Shown here piece by piece: positions 43,037 to 52,101 of a stretch of 64,000 nucleotides of DNA. Source of the DNA: Tropicibacter oceani (GTDB lineage Bacteria; Pseudomonadota; Alphaproteobacteria; Rhodobacterales; Rhodobacteraceae). Made by a program: the position numbers and the translations under genes. Position 1 is the stretch's first letter. Each line of letters opens with the position of its first letter. The DNA is taken from NCBI RefSeq assembly GCF_029958925.1, contig NZ_CP124616.1, forward strand, positions 3,286,001 to 3,350,000. The letters run 5' to 3'. The notes under the pieces are model-generated. The model ran no database searches. It saw only the letters and a list, made by a program, of their open reading frames with translations, and was not told the DNA's origin.

Positions 43037-44329
43037 ATGAGCCAAGCCCGCCTGCATCTGGGCCAGACCCTGAGTTTTGCCGCCGATCCCTTTGATCAGG
43101 GGCCGGCTGCGGTGCGCCATGAACGGCGCGGCGCGCTTTTGGTGCAGGAGGGGCGCATCGCGGACCTGGGGCCGGCCGATGCGCTGCGGGCGCGTCACCC
43201 GGGCGCCCGGATCACCGATCATGGCGACGGGCTGATCCTGCCGGGCTTTGTCGATGCCCACGCCCATTACCCCCAAACCGGCATCATCGCCAGCTGGGGC
43301 AAGCGGCTGATCGACTGGCTGAACAGCTATACTTTCCCGGAGGAAATGCGCTTTGGCGATGCCGGCTATGCGGCTGAAATCGCGGGGCAATACCTGGACC
43401 TGTTGCTGGCCAACGGCACCACCACGGTGTGCAGCTACTGCACCATCCACCCCGCATCGGTACAGGCCCTGTTCGAGGCCGCCGAGGCGCGCGGCATGCG
43501 GATTTTTGCCGGCAAGACCTGCATGGACCGCAATGCCCCCGACGGGCTGCGCGACACCGCCCAAAGCGCCTATGACGACAGCCTGGCGCTGCTGCGCCAA
43601 TGGCATGGGCGCGGACGGGCATCCTATGTGATCACACCGCGGTTTTCGCCCACTTCGTCGCCGCAGCAGTTGCAGGCCCTCGGCGCGCTTTGGGCCGAAC
43701 ACCCCGACTGCCTGATGCAGACCCACCTGAGCGAGCAGCTGGACGAAATCGCCTGGGTCAAGGAGCTGTTCCCCAAGGCCCGCGATTATCTGGACACCTA
43801 CGAGGCCCATGGCCTGCTGGGCGAAAACGGCCTGTACGGCCATGCCATCCACCTTGAACCGCGCGAGCGGGATCGCCTGCGCGAGGTCGGCGCGGCGTTG
43901 ATCCATTGCCCGACCTCGAACACCTTCATCGGGTCCGGCCTGTTCGACATGGCCGGCCTGATCGCCGAAGGGCAGCGGGTGGGGCTGGCCACCGACACCG
44001 GTGGCGGATCGTCGTTTTCGATGCTGCGGACGATGGCGGCGGCCTATGAAATCTCGCAGTTGCGCGGCCATGCGCTGCATCCGGCGCAGCTGATCTGGCT
44101 TGCGACGCAAGGCTCGGCCAGGGCGCTGAAGGTCGACGACCGGTTCGGCAACCTGGCCAAAGGGCTGGAGGCGGATTTCACCGTGCTCGACCTTGCCTCG
44201 ACCCCCGCGATCGCCCAGCGGGCGGCGCGCGCCGACGACCTGTTCGAGGCGCTTTTCCCGACCATCATGATGGGCGATGACCGCGCGATTTCAGCGACCT
44301 ACGTGGCCGGGCAGCGCCTGAAAGGTTAG
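43037..44329 (+). CDS. guaD: Guanine deaminase
   Basis: GuaD hydrolyses guanine to xanthine in purine breakdown. It has 430 residues and an amidohydrolase fold. Metal and active-site motifs: GFVDAHAHYPQ, the QTHLSEQ helix start, GHAIHLE, and LATDTGGGSSFSML. The characteristic SWGKRLIDWLNSYTFPEE segment identifies guanine deaminase. The start at 43037 follows a CCGGAG ribosome site. It is convergent with the CAP-domain gene, the two stop codons sharing TTAG. Confidence 0.95.
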   Translation: MSQARLHLGQTLSFAADPFDQGPAAVRHERRGALLVQEGRIADLGPADALRARHPGARITDHGDGLILPGFVDAHAHYPQTGIIASWGKRLIDWLNSYTFPEEMRFGDAGYAAEIAGQYLDLLLANGTTTVCSYCTIHPASVQALFEAAEARGMRIFAGKTCMDRNAPDGLRDTAQSAYDDSLALLRQWHGRGRASYVITPRFSPTSSPQQLQALGALWAEHPDCLMQTHLSEQLDEIAWVKELFPKARDYLDTYEAHGLLGENGLYGHAIHLEPRERDRLREVGAALIHCPTSNTFIGSGLFDMAGLIAEGQRVGLATDTGGGSSFSMLRTMAAAYEISQLRGHALHPAQLIWLATQGSARALKVDDRFGNLAKGLEADFTVLDLASTPAIAQRAARADDLFEALFPTIMMGDDRAISATYVAGQRLKG

Positions 44330-44751
44330 CAGCCGGGGCGGCCCAGGACCATCACCCAGATGTCACCAGGGCCGCGCACCAGACCGTAATCCGTAACCTG
44401 CGCCAGCAACATGTTCTTGCGGTGCCCGGGCGATTTGGCCCAGCCGCCCATGACCTCGGTCAGGCTTTTCTGACCCTTGGCGATGTTTTCCGCCACAAGG
44501 CAGGCGTCATAGCCGCTGCGCTTGGCCCGCTGCATGATCTTTGACCCGTCGCTGCCCACATGCCCGAAGAACCCGTTGCGCGCCATGTCCATGGCGTGAT
44601 CCATCGCCACCTGTTCCAGCCGCGGCGAAGGCGTCACCGGGCCAAGCCCGGCCTCGGCGCGCAGCCCGTTCAGCATCTGGCGCACCTGCTGCGCGCTGGC
44701 CGTCACCGGCATCAAGGAAAGACAAAGCAAAAGCCCCAGCACGTAGCGCAT
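44326..44751 (-). CDS. CAP-domain secreted protein
   Basis: This is a CAP/SCP-like protein (PF00188), 141 residues. The signal peptide MRYVLGLLLCLSLMPVTASA is cleaved before QQVRQ. The CAP core has HAMDMARNGFFGHVGSDG, NIAKGQKSLTEVMGGWAKSP and HRKNMLL, with the two conserved His positions. Bacterial members are often linked to spores or the envelope but have no firm function. It follows the 8-oxoguanine deaminase gene by nine bases. Confidence 0.9.
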   Translation of the reverse strand: MRYVLGLLLCLSLMPVTASAQQVRQMLNGLRAEAGLGPVTPSPRLEQVAMDHAMDMARNGFFGHVGSDGSKIMQRAKRSGYDACLVAENIAKGQKSLTEVMGGWAKSPGHRKNMLLAQVTDYGLVRGPGDIWVMVLGRPGC

Positions 44752-44760
44752 GACAACCCT

Positions 44761-46101
44761 CTAGATCTGTTCCGCCAAAGCCAAGGCTAGGCGATTCTGT
44801 TTAACAATCGCCTGAGACAGGTCGAATGTGACGATGGCACCGTCGCGTACAACGCTTCGGCCCTCGACCAAAAGATGTCGCACCCGCGTCGGACCTGCAA
44901 GCAACAAGGCCGCCTTGTCCCAGCTTCCGGCGCTTTCGATGCCGCTGACATCCCAGAGCGCCAGATCGGCGCGTTTGCCGACCGCGATCTGGCCGCAGTC
45001 ATGGCGCCCCAGCACCTCGGCGCCGCCGCGTGTGGCGATGCGCAGGGCCTCGCGCGCGCTCATGGCGTCGGCGCCGCGCGCGACCCGTTGCAGCAGCATG
45101 GACTGGCGCGCCTCGGCGATCAGGTTGCCCGCATCGTTCGAGGCCGACCCGTCGACGCCAAGCCCCACCTTGACGCCCGCATCGCGCATCGCCCGGACCG
45201 GGGCGATGCCGCTGCCAAGGCGGCAGTTGGAACAGGGGCAATGCGCGACCCCGGTTCGGCTTTTGGCAAACAGATCAATCTCTTGCCCGTCCAGTTTGAC
45301 GCAATGGGCGTGCCAGACGTCATCGCCTGTCCAGCCAAGATCTTCGGCGTACTGCCCGGGGCGGCAGCCGAATTGCGCCTGGGAATAGGCGATGTCCTCG
45401 TCGTTTTCGGCCAGGTGGGTGTGCAGCATCACGCCCTTGTCCCGCGCCAGCAGGGCGGCATCGCGCATCAATTCGCGCGACACCGAAAACGGCGAACAGG
45501 GCGCCACGCCGACCCGCACCATCGCGCCGTCGCTGGAGTCATGGAAAGCGTCGATCACCCGGATGCAGTCTTCGAGGATCGCGGCCTCGTCCTCGACCAG
45601 GGCGTCAGGCGGCAAACCGCCGGCGCTTTCGCCGATGCTCATGGCGCCGCGGGTGGGATGAAAGCGCAGGCCGACCTCGGCCGCGGCGTGAATCGTATCG
45701 TCGAGCCGCGCGCCATTCGGATACAGGTACAGATGGTCCGAGGACATGGTGCAGCCCGACAGCGCCAGTTCCGCCAGGCCGATCTGGGCGGAAATGAACA
45801 TCTCGTCCGGGCCGAACCGCGACCAGATCGGATAGAGCGTTTTCAGCCAGCCGAACAGCAGCGCGTCCTGCCCGCCGGGCACCGCGCGGGTCAGGGTCTG
45901 GTACAGGTGGTGGTGCGTGTTCACCAGGCCCGGCGTGACGATGCACTGGCCCGCATCGATCACCTCGCCGGTGCTGTGCAGGCCCGGGCCGATCTCGGCG
46001 ATGATCCCGCCGCGCAGGCGGATATCGACGCCGGACAGCTCTTGCTCTGTGTCGTCCATGGTCAGGACGGTCTGGGCGTTGCGGATCAGGATTTCGGACA
46101 T
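44761..46101 (-). CDS. 8-oxoguanine deaminase-like amidohydrolase
   Basis: This is a 446-residue amidohydrolase that would deaminate 8-oxoguanine to urate, or a similar purine. Motifs: VNTHHHLYQTLTRAVPGGQD, HTHLAENDEDIAY, WHAHCVKLDGQEID and GLGVDGSASNDAGN, which fit the 8-oxoguanine deaminase/Atz-like family. The start MSEILIRNAQTVLTM at 46101 is preceded by GAGGGGC. It sits near guaD, so both may belong to purine salvage or breakdown. Substrate specificity is inferred. Confidence 0.85.
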   Translation of the reverse strand: MSEILIRNAQTVLTMDDTEQELSGVDIRLRGGIIAEIGPGLHSTGEVIDAGQCIVTPGLVNTHHHLYQTLTRAVPGGQDALLFGWLKTLYPIWSRFGPDEMFISAQIGLAELALSGCTMSSDHLYLYPNGARLDDTIHAAAEVGLRFHPTRGAMSIGESAGGLPPDALVEDEAAILEDCIRVIDAFHDSSDGAMVRVGVAPCSPFSVSRELMRDAALLARDKGVMLHTHLAENDEDIAYSQAQFGCRPGQYAEDLGWTGDDVWHAHCVKLDGQEIDLFAKSRTGVAHCPCSNCRLGSGIAPVRAMRDAGVKVGLGVDGSASNDAGNLIAEARQSMLLQRVARGADAMSAREALRIATRGGAEVLGRHDCGQIAVGKRADLALWDVSGIESAGSWDKAALLLAGPTRVRHLLVEGRSVVRDGAIVTFDLSQAIVKQNRLALALAEQI

Positions 46102-46139
46102 GTGAGGGGCCTCGTCGAGAACCCCTTTTCGGAACACAA

Positions 46140-46182
46140 AAAAGCGCAGCGCCAGAAAAGGGGAAGGACGCGCCGCGCTGTC
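46140..46182 (-). terminator. Terminator after hisN
   Basis: On the minus strand AGCGCGGCGC and GCGCTGCGCT form the stem (one mismatch), followed by TTTTTTG. It is directly after the hisN stop and before the amidohydrolase gene. Confidence 0.75.
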
Positions 46183-46185
46183 GGT

Positions 46186-46992
46186 TTAGCCCGCGGCGTT
46201 CAGGAAATCCATCGCCTGGGCGTGCAGCGCCGGGGTCGCGGCGGCCAGAACCTGCCCGCCGTCATGCGCCTTGCCGCCCTGCCAGTCGGTGACGATACCG
46301 CCTGCGGCCTCGATCACGGCGATGGGCGCCTGGATGTCATAGGGGTTCAGCCCGGCCTCGATCACCAGATCGACCTGCCCGGCCGCCAGCAGCGCATAGG
46401 CGTAGCAGTCCATGCCATAGCGGGTCAGCCTGGCCTGGCCTGCAACGCGCCGAAAGGCCGCTGCCTCTTCGGCGGTGCCGACCTCGGGGAAGGTGGTGAA
46501 CAGGATCGCCTGATCCAGCGTCCGGGTCTGCCGCGCCGCAAGCGGGCTGGTGCCGCGCGGCGCGATACACCTGGCCTGCCCCAACCCGCCGATAAAGCGT
46601 TCGGCCATATAGGGCTGGTCGATCACGCCCAGGATCGGGCCAGTATCGTCCGACACCGCGATCAGCACGCCCCAGGTCGGCGTGCCGGAAATGAACCCGC
46701 GCGTGCCGTCGATGGGATCAAGAACCCAGGTCAGCCCGCTGCTGCCGGCCAGGGCTCCGAATTCTTCGCCAAGGATGCCATCCTGCGGCCGACGGGCCGC
46801 AAGAACCGCGCGCATCGCCTGTTCGGCCTCTCGGTCCGCTGCGGTGACAGGGTCGAAACCACCGGCCAACTTGTTGTCCGAGGTCAGATCCGGCGCACGG
46901 AAATAGGGCAGGATCACCTTGCCCGCGGCATCCGCCAAGGCATGGGCGATCTCGATCAGTTCGTGCGCCAGTTCTTCAGATAAGGCAGCCAT
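46186..46992 (-). CDS. hisN: Histidinol-phosphatase, inositol-monophosphatase family
   Basis: This is an inositol monophosphatase-fold phosphatase, 268 residues. Metal-site motifs: GILGEEFGALAGSSG (Glu), WVLDPIDGTRGFISGTPTWG (DPIDGT), and NPYDIQAPIAVIEAAGGIVT near the C-terminus. Alphaproteobacteria use this family as HisN in histidine synthesis; hisD is elsewhere in the window. A true inositol or other sugar phosphatase is the alternative. Confidence 0.88.
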   Translation of the reverse strand: MAALSEELAHELIEIAHALADAAGKVILPYFRAPDLTSDNKLAGGFDPVTAADREAEQAMRAVLAARRPQDGILGEEFGALAGSSGLTWVLDPIDGTRGFISGTPTWGVLIAVSDDTGPILGVIDQPYMAERFIGGLGQARCIAPRGTSPLAARQTRTLDQAILFTTFPEVGTAEEAAAFRRVAGQARLTRYGMDCYAYALLAAGQVDLVIEAGLNPYDIQAPIAVIEAAGGIVTDWQGGKAHDGGQVLAAATPALHAQAMDFLNAAG

Positions 46993-47043
46993 CTTCCCTC
47001 CGGTGCTCAGGTTCGTCAGAGCTACCGCAGGGAAAGACGCGGC

Positions 47044-47421
47044 TCAAGCCACGTCAGACAGAACGCGCGCCAGTTCGAACAGCCGGCGACGCTGGTTTTC
47101 GGGGATCGCGTAGTACGACCGCACCAGATCCAGCGCTTCCTTGTCGCCCAGGATGTCGGCCGGGACATTTTCGGACTTGGCGGCAACATCGCCTTCTTCG
47201 GCCTCGATCCCTTCGAAGAAGAAGCTGACCGGAACGTCCAGCGCATCCGCGATGTCCCAAAGCCGCGAGGCACTGACGCGGTTGGCGCCGGTTTCATATT
47301 TCTGAATCTGCTGAAACTTGATCCCGACGTGCTCGGCAAGTTGCTGCTGAGTCATGCCGACCAGCCACCGACGGTGGCGGATACGCTTACCCACATGAAC
47401 GTCTACCGGATGCGCCATCAT
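47044..47421 (-). CDS. Cro/CI-type (XRE) helix-turn-helix regulator
   Basis: This is a 125-residue DNA-binding protein. The HTH lies at residues about 11-60: IRHRRWLVGMTQQQLAEHVG, then IKFQQIQKYETGANRVSASR. The C-terminal part is acidic then helical (LVRSYYAIPENQRRRLFELA). It resembles roseobacter/Caulobacter single-domain XRE proteins with a conserved C-terminal helix. The upstream 278 bases (47422-47699), shared with the divergent gene, are A/T-rich and hold the promoters; nothing else could be read there. Confidence 0.9.
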   Translation of the reverse strand: MMAHPVDVHVGKRIRHRRWLVGMTQQQLAEHVGIKFQQIQKYETGANRVSASRLWDIADALDVPVSFFFEGIEAEEGDVAAKSENVPADILGDKEALDLVRSYYAIPENQRRRLFELARVLSDVA

Positions 47422-47699
47422 TAAAATCCTATTCTATTTCGCCCGACCATCCCGACCAAGGCGGTTGCAGCCCCCAAGGTTTGCGGCCCGATCCCATCTA
47501 GCACGGAATTATCCGCAGATGAGTACCGCATACATATATCAAAAATCAAGAAGTAAGAACCTGTGATGATGGTAAAGTTATTCTCAATTCGCCATAAAGT
47601 TGCGCAGGCATCGTTAATGTATACGTAAGGAAAACAGAGCTAGCCCCTTGAATAAACCATGACTTTGGGGAACCTTCGCCCGAAAAGATCGGAGACCCC

Positions 47700-48665
47700 A
47701 TGCGCGCGCTGCACCTGACATCATTCGAATCCCCCCCGCAGCTGGTTGACCTACCCGTTCCGGAACCCGCTCAGGGCGAACTGCAACTCAGGATTTCCGC
47801 CTGTGGGTTGAACTTTGCGGATCTTCTGATGCTCAAAGGCACCTACCAGGACACCCCTGCCCTGCCCTTCGTGATGGGGATGGAGGTGGCCGGCACCGTG
47901 CAGGCCATCGGGCCGGGGGTGTCGGGCTTTGCCATTGGCGACCGGGTTGCGGTCTACGGCGGTCAGGGCGGGCTGGCCGAGGTCGGCTGCTTTGATGCGG
48001 GCCGCGCGGTGAAACTGCCGGACGGGATGTCCTTTACCGACGCCGCGGCCTTTCAGATCGCCTATGGCACCAGCCATGTGGCGCTGGACCACCGGGCGCG
48101 GCTGCAACCGGGCGAAACCCTGCTGGTGCTTGGCGCCGCGGGCGGCGTCGGGCTGACCGCCGTCGAAATCGGCAAACTGATGGGCGCGCGGGTCGTGGCC
48201 TGCGCGCGCGGCGCGGACAAGCTTGAGGCGGCGCGCGCCGCCGGGGCCGATCACCTGATCGACGCCAGCACCCAGGACATCCGCGCCGAGATGAAAACCC
48301 TTGGCGGCGCAGACGTGATCTATGATCCGGTGGGCGGTGACCAGTTCACCGCCGCCTTCCGGTCCTGCAACCCCGAGGGCCGCATCCTGACCATCGGCTT
48401 CGCCAGCGGCGAGGTCCCGCAGATCAAGGCGAACCACCTGCTGGTCAAGAACCTCTCGGTGCTGGGGCTCTATTGGGGTGGTTACCTGGCCTTCAAACCC
48501 AAGGTGCTGACCGGATCGCTGGAACAGCTGATGGCTTGGCACGCCGAGGGCCGCCTGCATCCCCATGTCAGCCACGTCCTGCCGCTGGACCAGGCGCTGG
48601 ACGGGATGGAGCTGCTGCGCAGCCGCAAATCCACCGGCAAGGTGGTCATCGCCATCGGCGACTGA
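47700..48665 (+). CDS. Zinc-free quinone oxidoreductase-like dehydrogenase
   Basis: This is a medium-chain dehydrogenase/reductase of 321 residues, NADPH:quinone oxidoreductase-like. Motifs: NFADLLMLKGTYQDTPALPF, GMEVAGTV, IAYGTSHVALDH and the NADPH loop LVLGAAGGVGLTAVEIGKLM. The C-terminal SRKSTGKVVIAI is typical. No structural zinc cysteines are seen. Enoyl reductase or quinone reductase activity is possible. It is convergent with the Gfo/Idh gene, with family B repeat between. Confidence 0.9.
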   Translation: MRALHLTSFESPPQLVDLPVPEPAQGELQLRISACGLNFADLLMLKGTYQDTPALPFVMGMEVAGTVQAIGPGVSGFAIGDRVAVYGGQGGLAEVGCFDAGRAVKLPDGMSFTDAAAFQIAYGTSHVALDHRARLQPGETLLVLGAAGGVGLTAVEIGKLMGARVVACARGADKLEAARAAGADHLIDASTQDIRAEMKTLGGADVIYDPVGGDQFTAAFRSCNPEGRILTIGFASGEVPQIKANHLLVKNLSVLGLYWGGYLAFKPKVLTGSLEQLMAWHAEGRLHPHVSHVLPLDQALDGMELLRSRKSTGKVVIAIGD

Positions 48666-48671
48666 CGCCCC

Positions 48672-48724
48672 GATGGGACGGTGGGCGGGGCGAGGTTCCG
48701 ACAGGAACCAGCGCCGCACCCGTC
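48672..48724. repeat. Family B hairpin repeat, copy 2
   Basis: GATGGGACGGTGGGCGGGGC begins the element, followed by an inner hairpin GGTTCC-GACA-GGAACC, then CAGCGCCGCAC and CCGTCCC, which pairs with GGGACGG at the start. The outer blocks match copy 1 at 17570; the inner stem has different, still paired, bases. Confidence 0.8.
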
Positions 48725-48725
48725 C

Positions 48726-49700
48726 CTAGCCCCGGTCCTTGGCCCAGACCATGTCGATCATCGCCTGCGTCCCGCGCGAGAATTCCAGCGGACAGGGATA
48801 CTCCACCCCATCCAGCACGCTGGCGTTGAACGCCTCGACCTGCGCCACATAGTGGTTCGCCGCCGGGAACCGGTATTCGACCATTTCGCCGCCCGGGCGG
48901 TGCAGCTCGATCCGCGCCTCGCCGTAAACCTGCGGGTTGAAGGGCGCAGTCAGCCGCAGCAGCCCGCCCTCACCGTGAAAGGTCATGTCCTGCCACGGCG
49001 CCATGCGCATCGAGACCACGCCGGTATAGTGGAACGTCGGGAACCGCGCGGTGATATGGCTCCAGACATCGACGCCGTTTTCCCGAACGATTTCGGTCGA
49101 CAGAATCTCCTGCGGCTCCTCCCCCGTCACAAAACGGGTCGCGCCATAGATATAGACACCGATGTCCGGGATGGCGCCGCCGCCGGTCTCGGGCTTGTTG
49201 CGGATGTTTGCCGCGTCCGCGCGATTGTCATAGGAAAACGCGCCCGAGACGCGCACAAGCTTGCCAATCGCCCCGCCCTGCACCAGCTCGCGCGCCTTTT
49301 GCCACTGCGGGTGATGCACGATCATATAGGCCTCGGCCGCCAGCAGCCCACTGGCATCGCGCGCCGAGATCACCGGGTCAAAGCCCTCGGCCTGCATCGC
49401 CAGCGGCTTTTCCACCAGCACATGCTTGCCCGCCTCCAGCGCCTTCAGCGTCCATTCGACATGCAGATGGTTCGGCAAGGGCAGATAGACCGCGTCGATC
49501 TCGGGGCTGTCCAGCAGCGCCTCATAGCTGTCAAAGATCAACACGCCCGGCGCCATTTCGGTAAAGGGCAACGCCTTGGACAGGCTCGAGGTCGCCAGCC
49601 CCGCCAGCCGCCCCCGCCGCGCCTTGTGGATCGCCGGCCCCATGTGTTCGCGCGCGAATTTCGCAGCCCCCAGAATGCCCCAGCGTACATGATCGGTCAT
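48726..49700 (-). CDS. Gfo/Idh/MocA-family oxidoreductase
   Basis: This is an NAD(P)-dependent sugar- or cyclitol-type dehydrogenase of 324 residues. The nucleotide-binding start is VRWGILGAAKFAREHM, and the catalytic EKP motif is HVLVEKPLAM. The mid-part has YLPLPNHLHVEWTLKALEAG. GGAGGAACAG precedes the start at 49700, ideal for a ribosome site. Substrate unknown. Confidence 0.9.
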   Translation of the reverse strand: MTDHVRWGILGAAKFAREHMGPAIHKARRGRLAGLATSSLSKALPFTEMAPGVLIFDSYEALLDSPEIDAVYLPLPNHLHVEWTLKALEAGKHVLVEKPLAMQAEGFDPVISARDASGLLAAEAYMIVHHPQWQKARELVQGGAIGKLVRVSGAFSYDNRADAANIRNKPETGGGAIPDIGVYIYGATRFVTGEEPQEILSTEIVRENGVDVWSHITARFPTFHYTGVVSMRMAPWQDMTFHGEGGLLRLTAPFNPQVYGEARIELHRPGGEMVEYRFPAANHYVAQVEAFNASVLDGVEYPCPLEFSRGTQAMIDMVWAKDRG

Positions 49701-49854
49701 CTGTTCCTCCGGTGATGATACCGCAATCAGGTTACCGCCCTGTGTCGCCGCCACAAGGCACAAACGCCTAAGGTCCCGCCTGCTACCCGCAAAAAAAACC
49801 CCCGCGCCATTGCGGCACGAGGGGTTCTTGAGGGAAAGTCTTTGGCAGCGGCGA

Positions 49855-50751
49855 TCACGCGCTGGTCAGCATGCCCTGCTTTTTCGCAAGCTCCCGCATC
49901 CGGGTCTGCAGCTTTTCAAAGGCGCGCACCTCGATCTGGCGAATACGCTCGCGCGATACGTCATAGACGCTGGACAGATCCTCCAGCGTGACCGGCTGAT
50001 CGGCCAGGCGGCGCTGGGTCAGAATGTCCTTTTCGCGATCGTTCAGCACATCCATCGCCTCGACCAGCAGGGCGCGGCGCGCCTCCAGCTCGTCGCGTTC
50101 AGCGTAATCGGTGGCCTGGTCGGCGTCTTCGTCTTCCAGCCAGTCCTGCCACTGCATGCTGCCTTCGTCGGCGCTGCCCACCGTGGCGTTCAGCGACGCA
50201 TCCCCGCCCGACATGCGGCGGTTCATGCTGATCACCTCATCCTCGGTCACACCCAGATCAGTGGCGATGCGCTGGACGTGCTCGGGGCGCAAATCACCCT
50301 CTTCCAGCGCGCCGATGCGGGCCTTGGCCTTGCGCAGGTTGAAGAACAGCTTCTTCTGACCGCTGGTCGTGCCCAGTTTCACCAAAGACCAGGACCGCAG
50401 GATGTATTCCTGGATGCTGGCGCGGATCCACCACATGGCATAGGTCGCCAGGCGAAAGCCCTTTTCGGGGTCAAAGCGTTTGACGGCCTGCATCAGGCCC
50501 ACGTTCGCCTCGGAAATCACCTCGGCCTGCGGCAGACCATAGCCGCGATAGCCCATGGCGATCTTGGCGGCCAGACGCAGGTGGCTGGTGACCATCTTGT
50601 GCGCGGCCTCGGTGTCTTCCTTTTCCACCCAGGCCTTGGCCAGCATGTATTCCTCTTCGGGTTCCAGCAGCGGGAACTTGCGGATTTCCTGCAAGTAACG
50701 GCTCAGGCCCGCCTCCGGCGACGGCGCCGGCAGATTTGCATAGTTGCTCAT
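49855..50751 (-). CDS. rpoH: RNA polymerase sigma factor RpoH (sigma-32)
   Basis: RpoH directs heat-shock transcription. It has 298 residues from the ATG at 50751 (MSNYANLPAPSPEAGLSRYL), preceded by GAGGGAGAGTG. Region 2 has LRLAAKIAMGYRGYGLPQAE and FDPEKGFRLATYAMWWIRAS; the RpoH box is GQKKLFFNLRKAKARIGAL, diagnostic for sigma-32 rather than RpoD. Region 4 has LEDLSSVYDVSRERIRQIEV. Alphaproteobacteria often have two rpoH genes; which one this is cannot be told. It follows rluD on the same strand after 321 bases (50752-51072) in which no gene is visible. Confidence 0.96.
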   Translation of the reverse strand: MSNYANLPAPSPEAGLSRYLQEIRKFPLLEPEEEYMLAKAWVEKEDTEAAHKMVTSHLRLAAKIAMGYRGYGLPQAEVISEANVGLMQAVKRFDPEKGFRLATYAMWWIRASIQEYILRSWSLVKLGTTSGQKKLFFNLRKAKARIGALEEGDLRPEHVQRIATDLGVTEDEVISMNRRMSGGDASLNATVGSADEGSMQWQDWLEDEDADQATDYAERDELEARRALLVEAMDVLNDREKDILTQRRLADQPVTLEDLSSVYDVSRERIRQIEVRAFEKLQTRMRELAKKQGMLTSA

Positions 50752-51072
50752 GTCACTCTCCCTCTTGGGACGCCTGATGTTACGGCGCTTAACATCGAAA
50801 TAAGAAGGCCGATGCGGGGTTTCAACCCTCTTGGCCGACAATCGTTGATACGAAGTTAAGACAAGTTTCCGTCGGTGAAACCATTATGTCAGCGGCCTCA
50901 CGTGCTCGTGCACTTCATGTCAGTCACCGCAAAGTCATGCGATCAGGCATGGATTGAAGTTCAGATTTGACACCATTCATACACGATTGCATGACGTAAA
51001 GTCAAGAAAAACGCACCGCAGACCCCCAGGGCAGACACCCCCGACGGTCTTAATCAGCCCCAAACCCGTCGA

Positions 51073-52101
51073 TCAAGGCGCGGTTCTGAGCGCCGCCAGA
51101 AGATCGGCCATATCCTGCGGCAAGGGCGCCTCGAACAGCATGTCCTCATCGGTTTCGGGGTGCACAAAGCCCAGCTCGGCCGCATGCAGCGCCTGCCGAC
51201 CAAAGCCCGTCGCCGCCGCATAGGCCACCGGCCCCAGCGCCTTTTCCGACAGCTTGCGCCGCCCGCCATAGGTCTGATCCCCGATCAACCCATGCCCCGC
51301 ATGCGCCATGTGCACCCGGATCTGATGCGTGCGCCCGGTCTCCAGGCGGCATTCCACCATCGAGACCACGGGCGGCTTGCCAAAGCTCTCCAGCACCCGC
51401 GCCCGCGTCACCGCATGGCGCCCCTGCCCCTCAAAGAACACGGCCTGCCGTTGCCGGTCGGTCCTGTGACGGGCCAGCCCGCTGGTGATCACGATCTCTC
51501 CGGCCTCGCCCGCCGATACACCGCGGGCGCCCATCAAACGCGGATCGCCCCGGTCCAGCACCCCATGCACCACCGCGCAATAGGCCCGCCGGGCGGTGTG
51601 TTTTTCAAACTGCTTGGCCAGCCCGTGATGCGCCTTGTCCGACTTGGCCACCACCAACAGCCCGCTGGTGTCCTTGTCGATGCGGTGCACGATGCCGGGC
51701 CGCTTTTCCCCGCCCACCCCCGACAGCTTGCCGTCAAAGTGGTGCAACAGCGCGTTCACCAGCGTGCCATCCGGCGAGCCGGGCGCCGGATGCACCACCA
51801 TGCCCGCAGGCTTGTTGACCACGATCAGCGCCTCGTCCTCGTAAACGATGTCCAGCGGAATGGCCTGCGCCACAACGTCATAATCCTGCGCCTCGGGCAA
51901 GGTGATCTCGATGACATCGCCCTCCTCGACCCGCGCCTTGGGGTTGTCCAACACCGCGCCACTCTGCGTCACCGCCCCTTCGGCGATCAACCGCGCCAGC
52001 CGGGTGCGCGACAGCGACGCTTGCTCTGGCACATCGCGCGCAAGCGCCTTATCAAGGCGCGGCGGCGGATCGGCCGCGATTGTCACGGAAAGCTTTGTCA
52101 T
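51073..52101 (-). CDS. rluD: 23S rRNA pseudouridine synthase, RluD/RluA family
   Basis: This makes pseudouridines in 23S rRNA (RluD sites 1911/1915/1917, or a related site). It has 342 residues. The S4 RNA-binding domain covers residues about 14-70 (RLDKALARDVPEQASLSRTR). The catalytic motif is GIVHRIDKDTSGLLVVAKSD with the active Asp; ETGRTHQIRVHMAHAGHGLI is the second. Its start codon overlaps that of the divergent small gene by two bases, and its ribosome site AGGAGAGG lies inside that gene. Confidence 0.93.
   Translation of the reverse strand: MTKLSVTIAADPPPRLDKALARDVPEQASLSRTRLARLIAEGAVTQSGAVLDNPKARVEEGDVIEITLPEAQDYDVVAQAIPLDIVYEDEALIVVNKPAGMVVHPAPGSPDGTLVNALLHHFDGKLSGVGGEKRPGIVHRIDKDTSGLLVVAKSDKAHHGLAKQFEKHTARRAYCAVVHGVLDRGDPRLMGARGVSAGEAGEIVITSGLARHRTDRQRQAVFFEGQGRHAVTRARVLESFGKPPVVSMVECRLETGRTHQIRVHMAHAGHGLIGDQTYGGRRKLSEKALGPVAYAAATGFGRQALHAAELGFVHPETDEDMLFEAPLPQDMADLLAALRTAP

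Noticed and set aside
44875-46983. A 702-codon plus-strand open frame over the deaminase and hisN genes
   Set aside because: It crosses two real minus-strand genes and their terminator; no recognisable domain.
50752-51072. Possible heat-shock (sigma-32) promoter before rpoH
   Set aside because: TTGAAA-like and CCCC-like pieces exist but the spacing does not fit; not supportable by eye.
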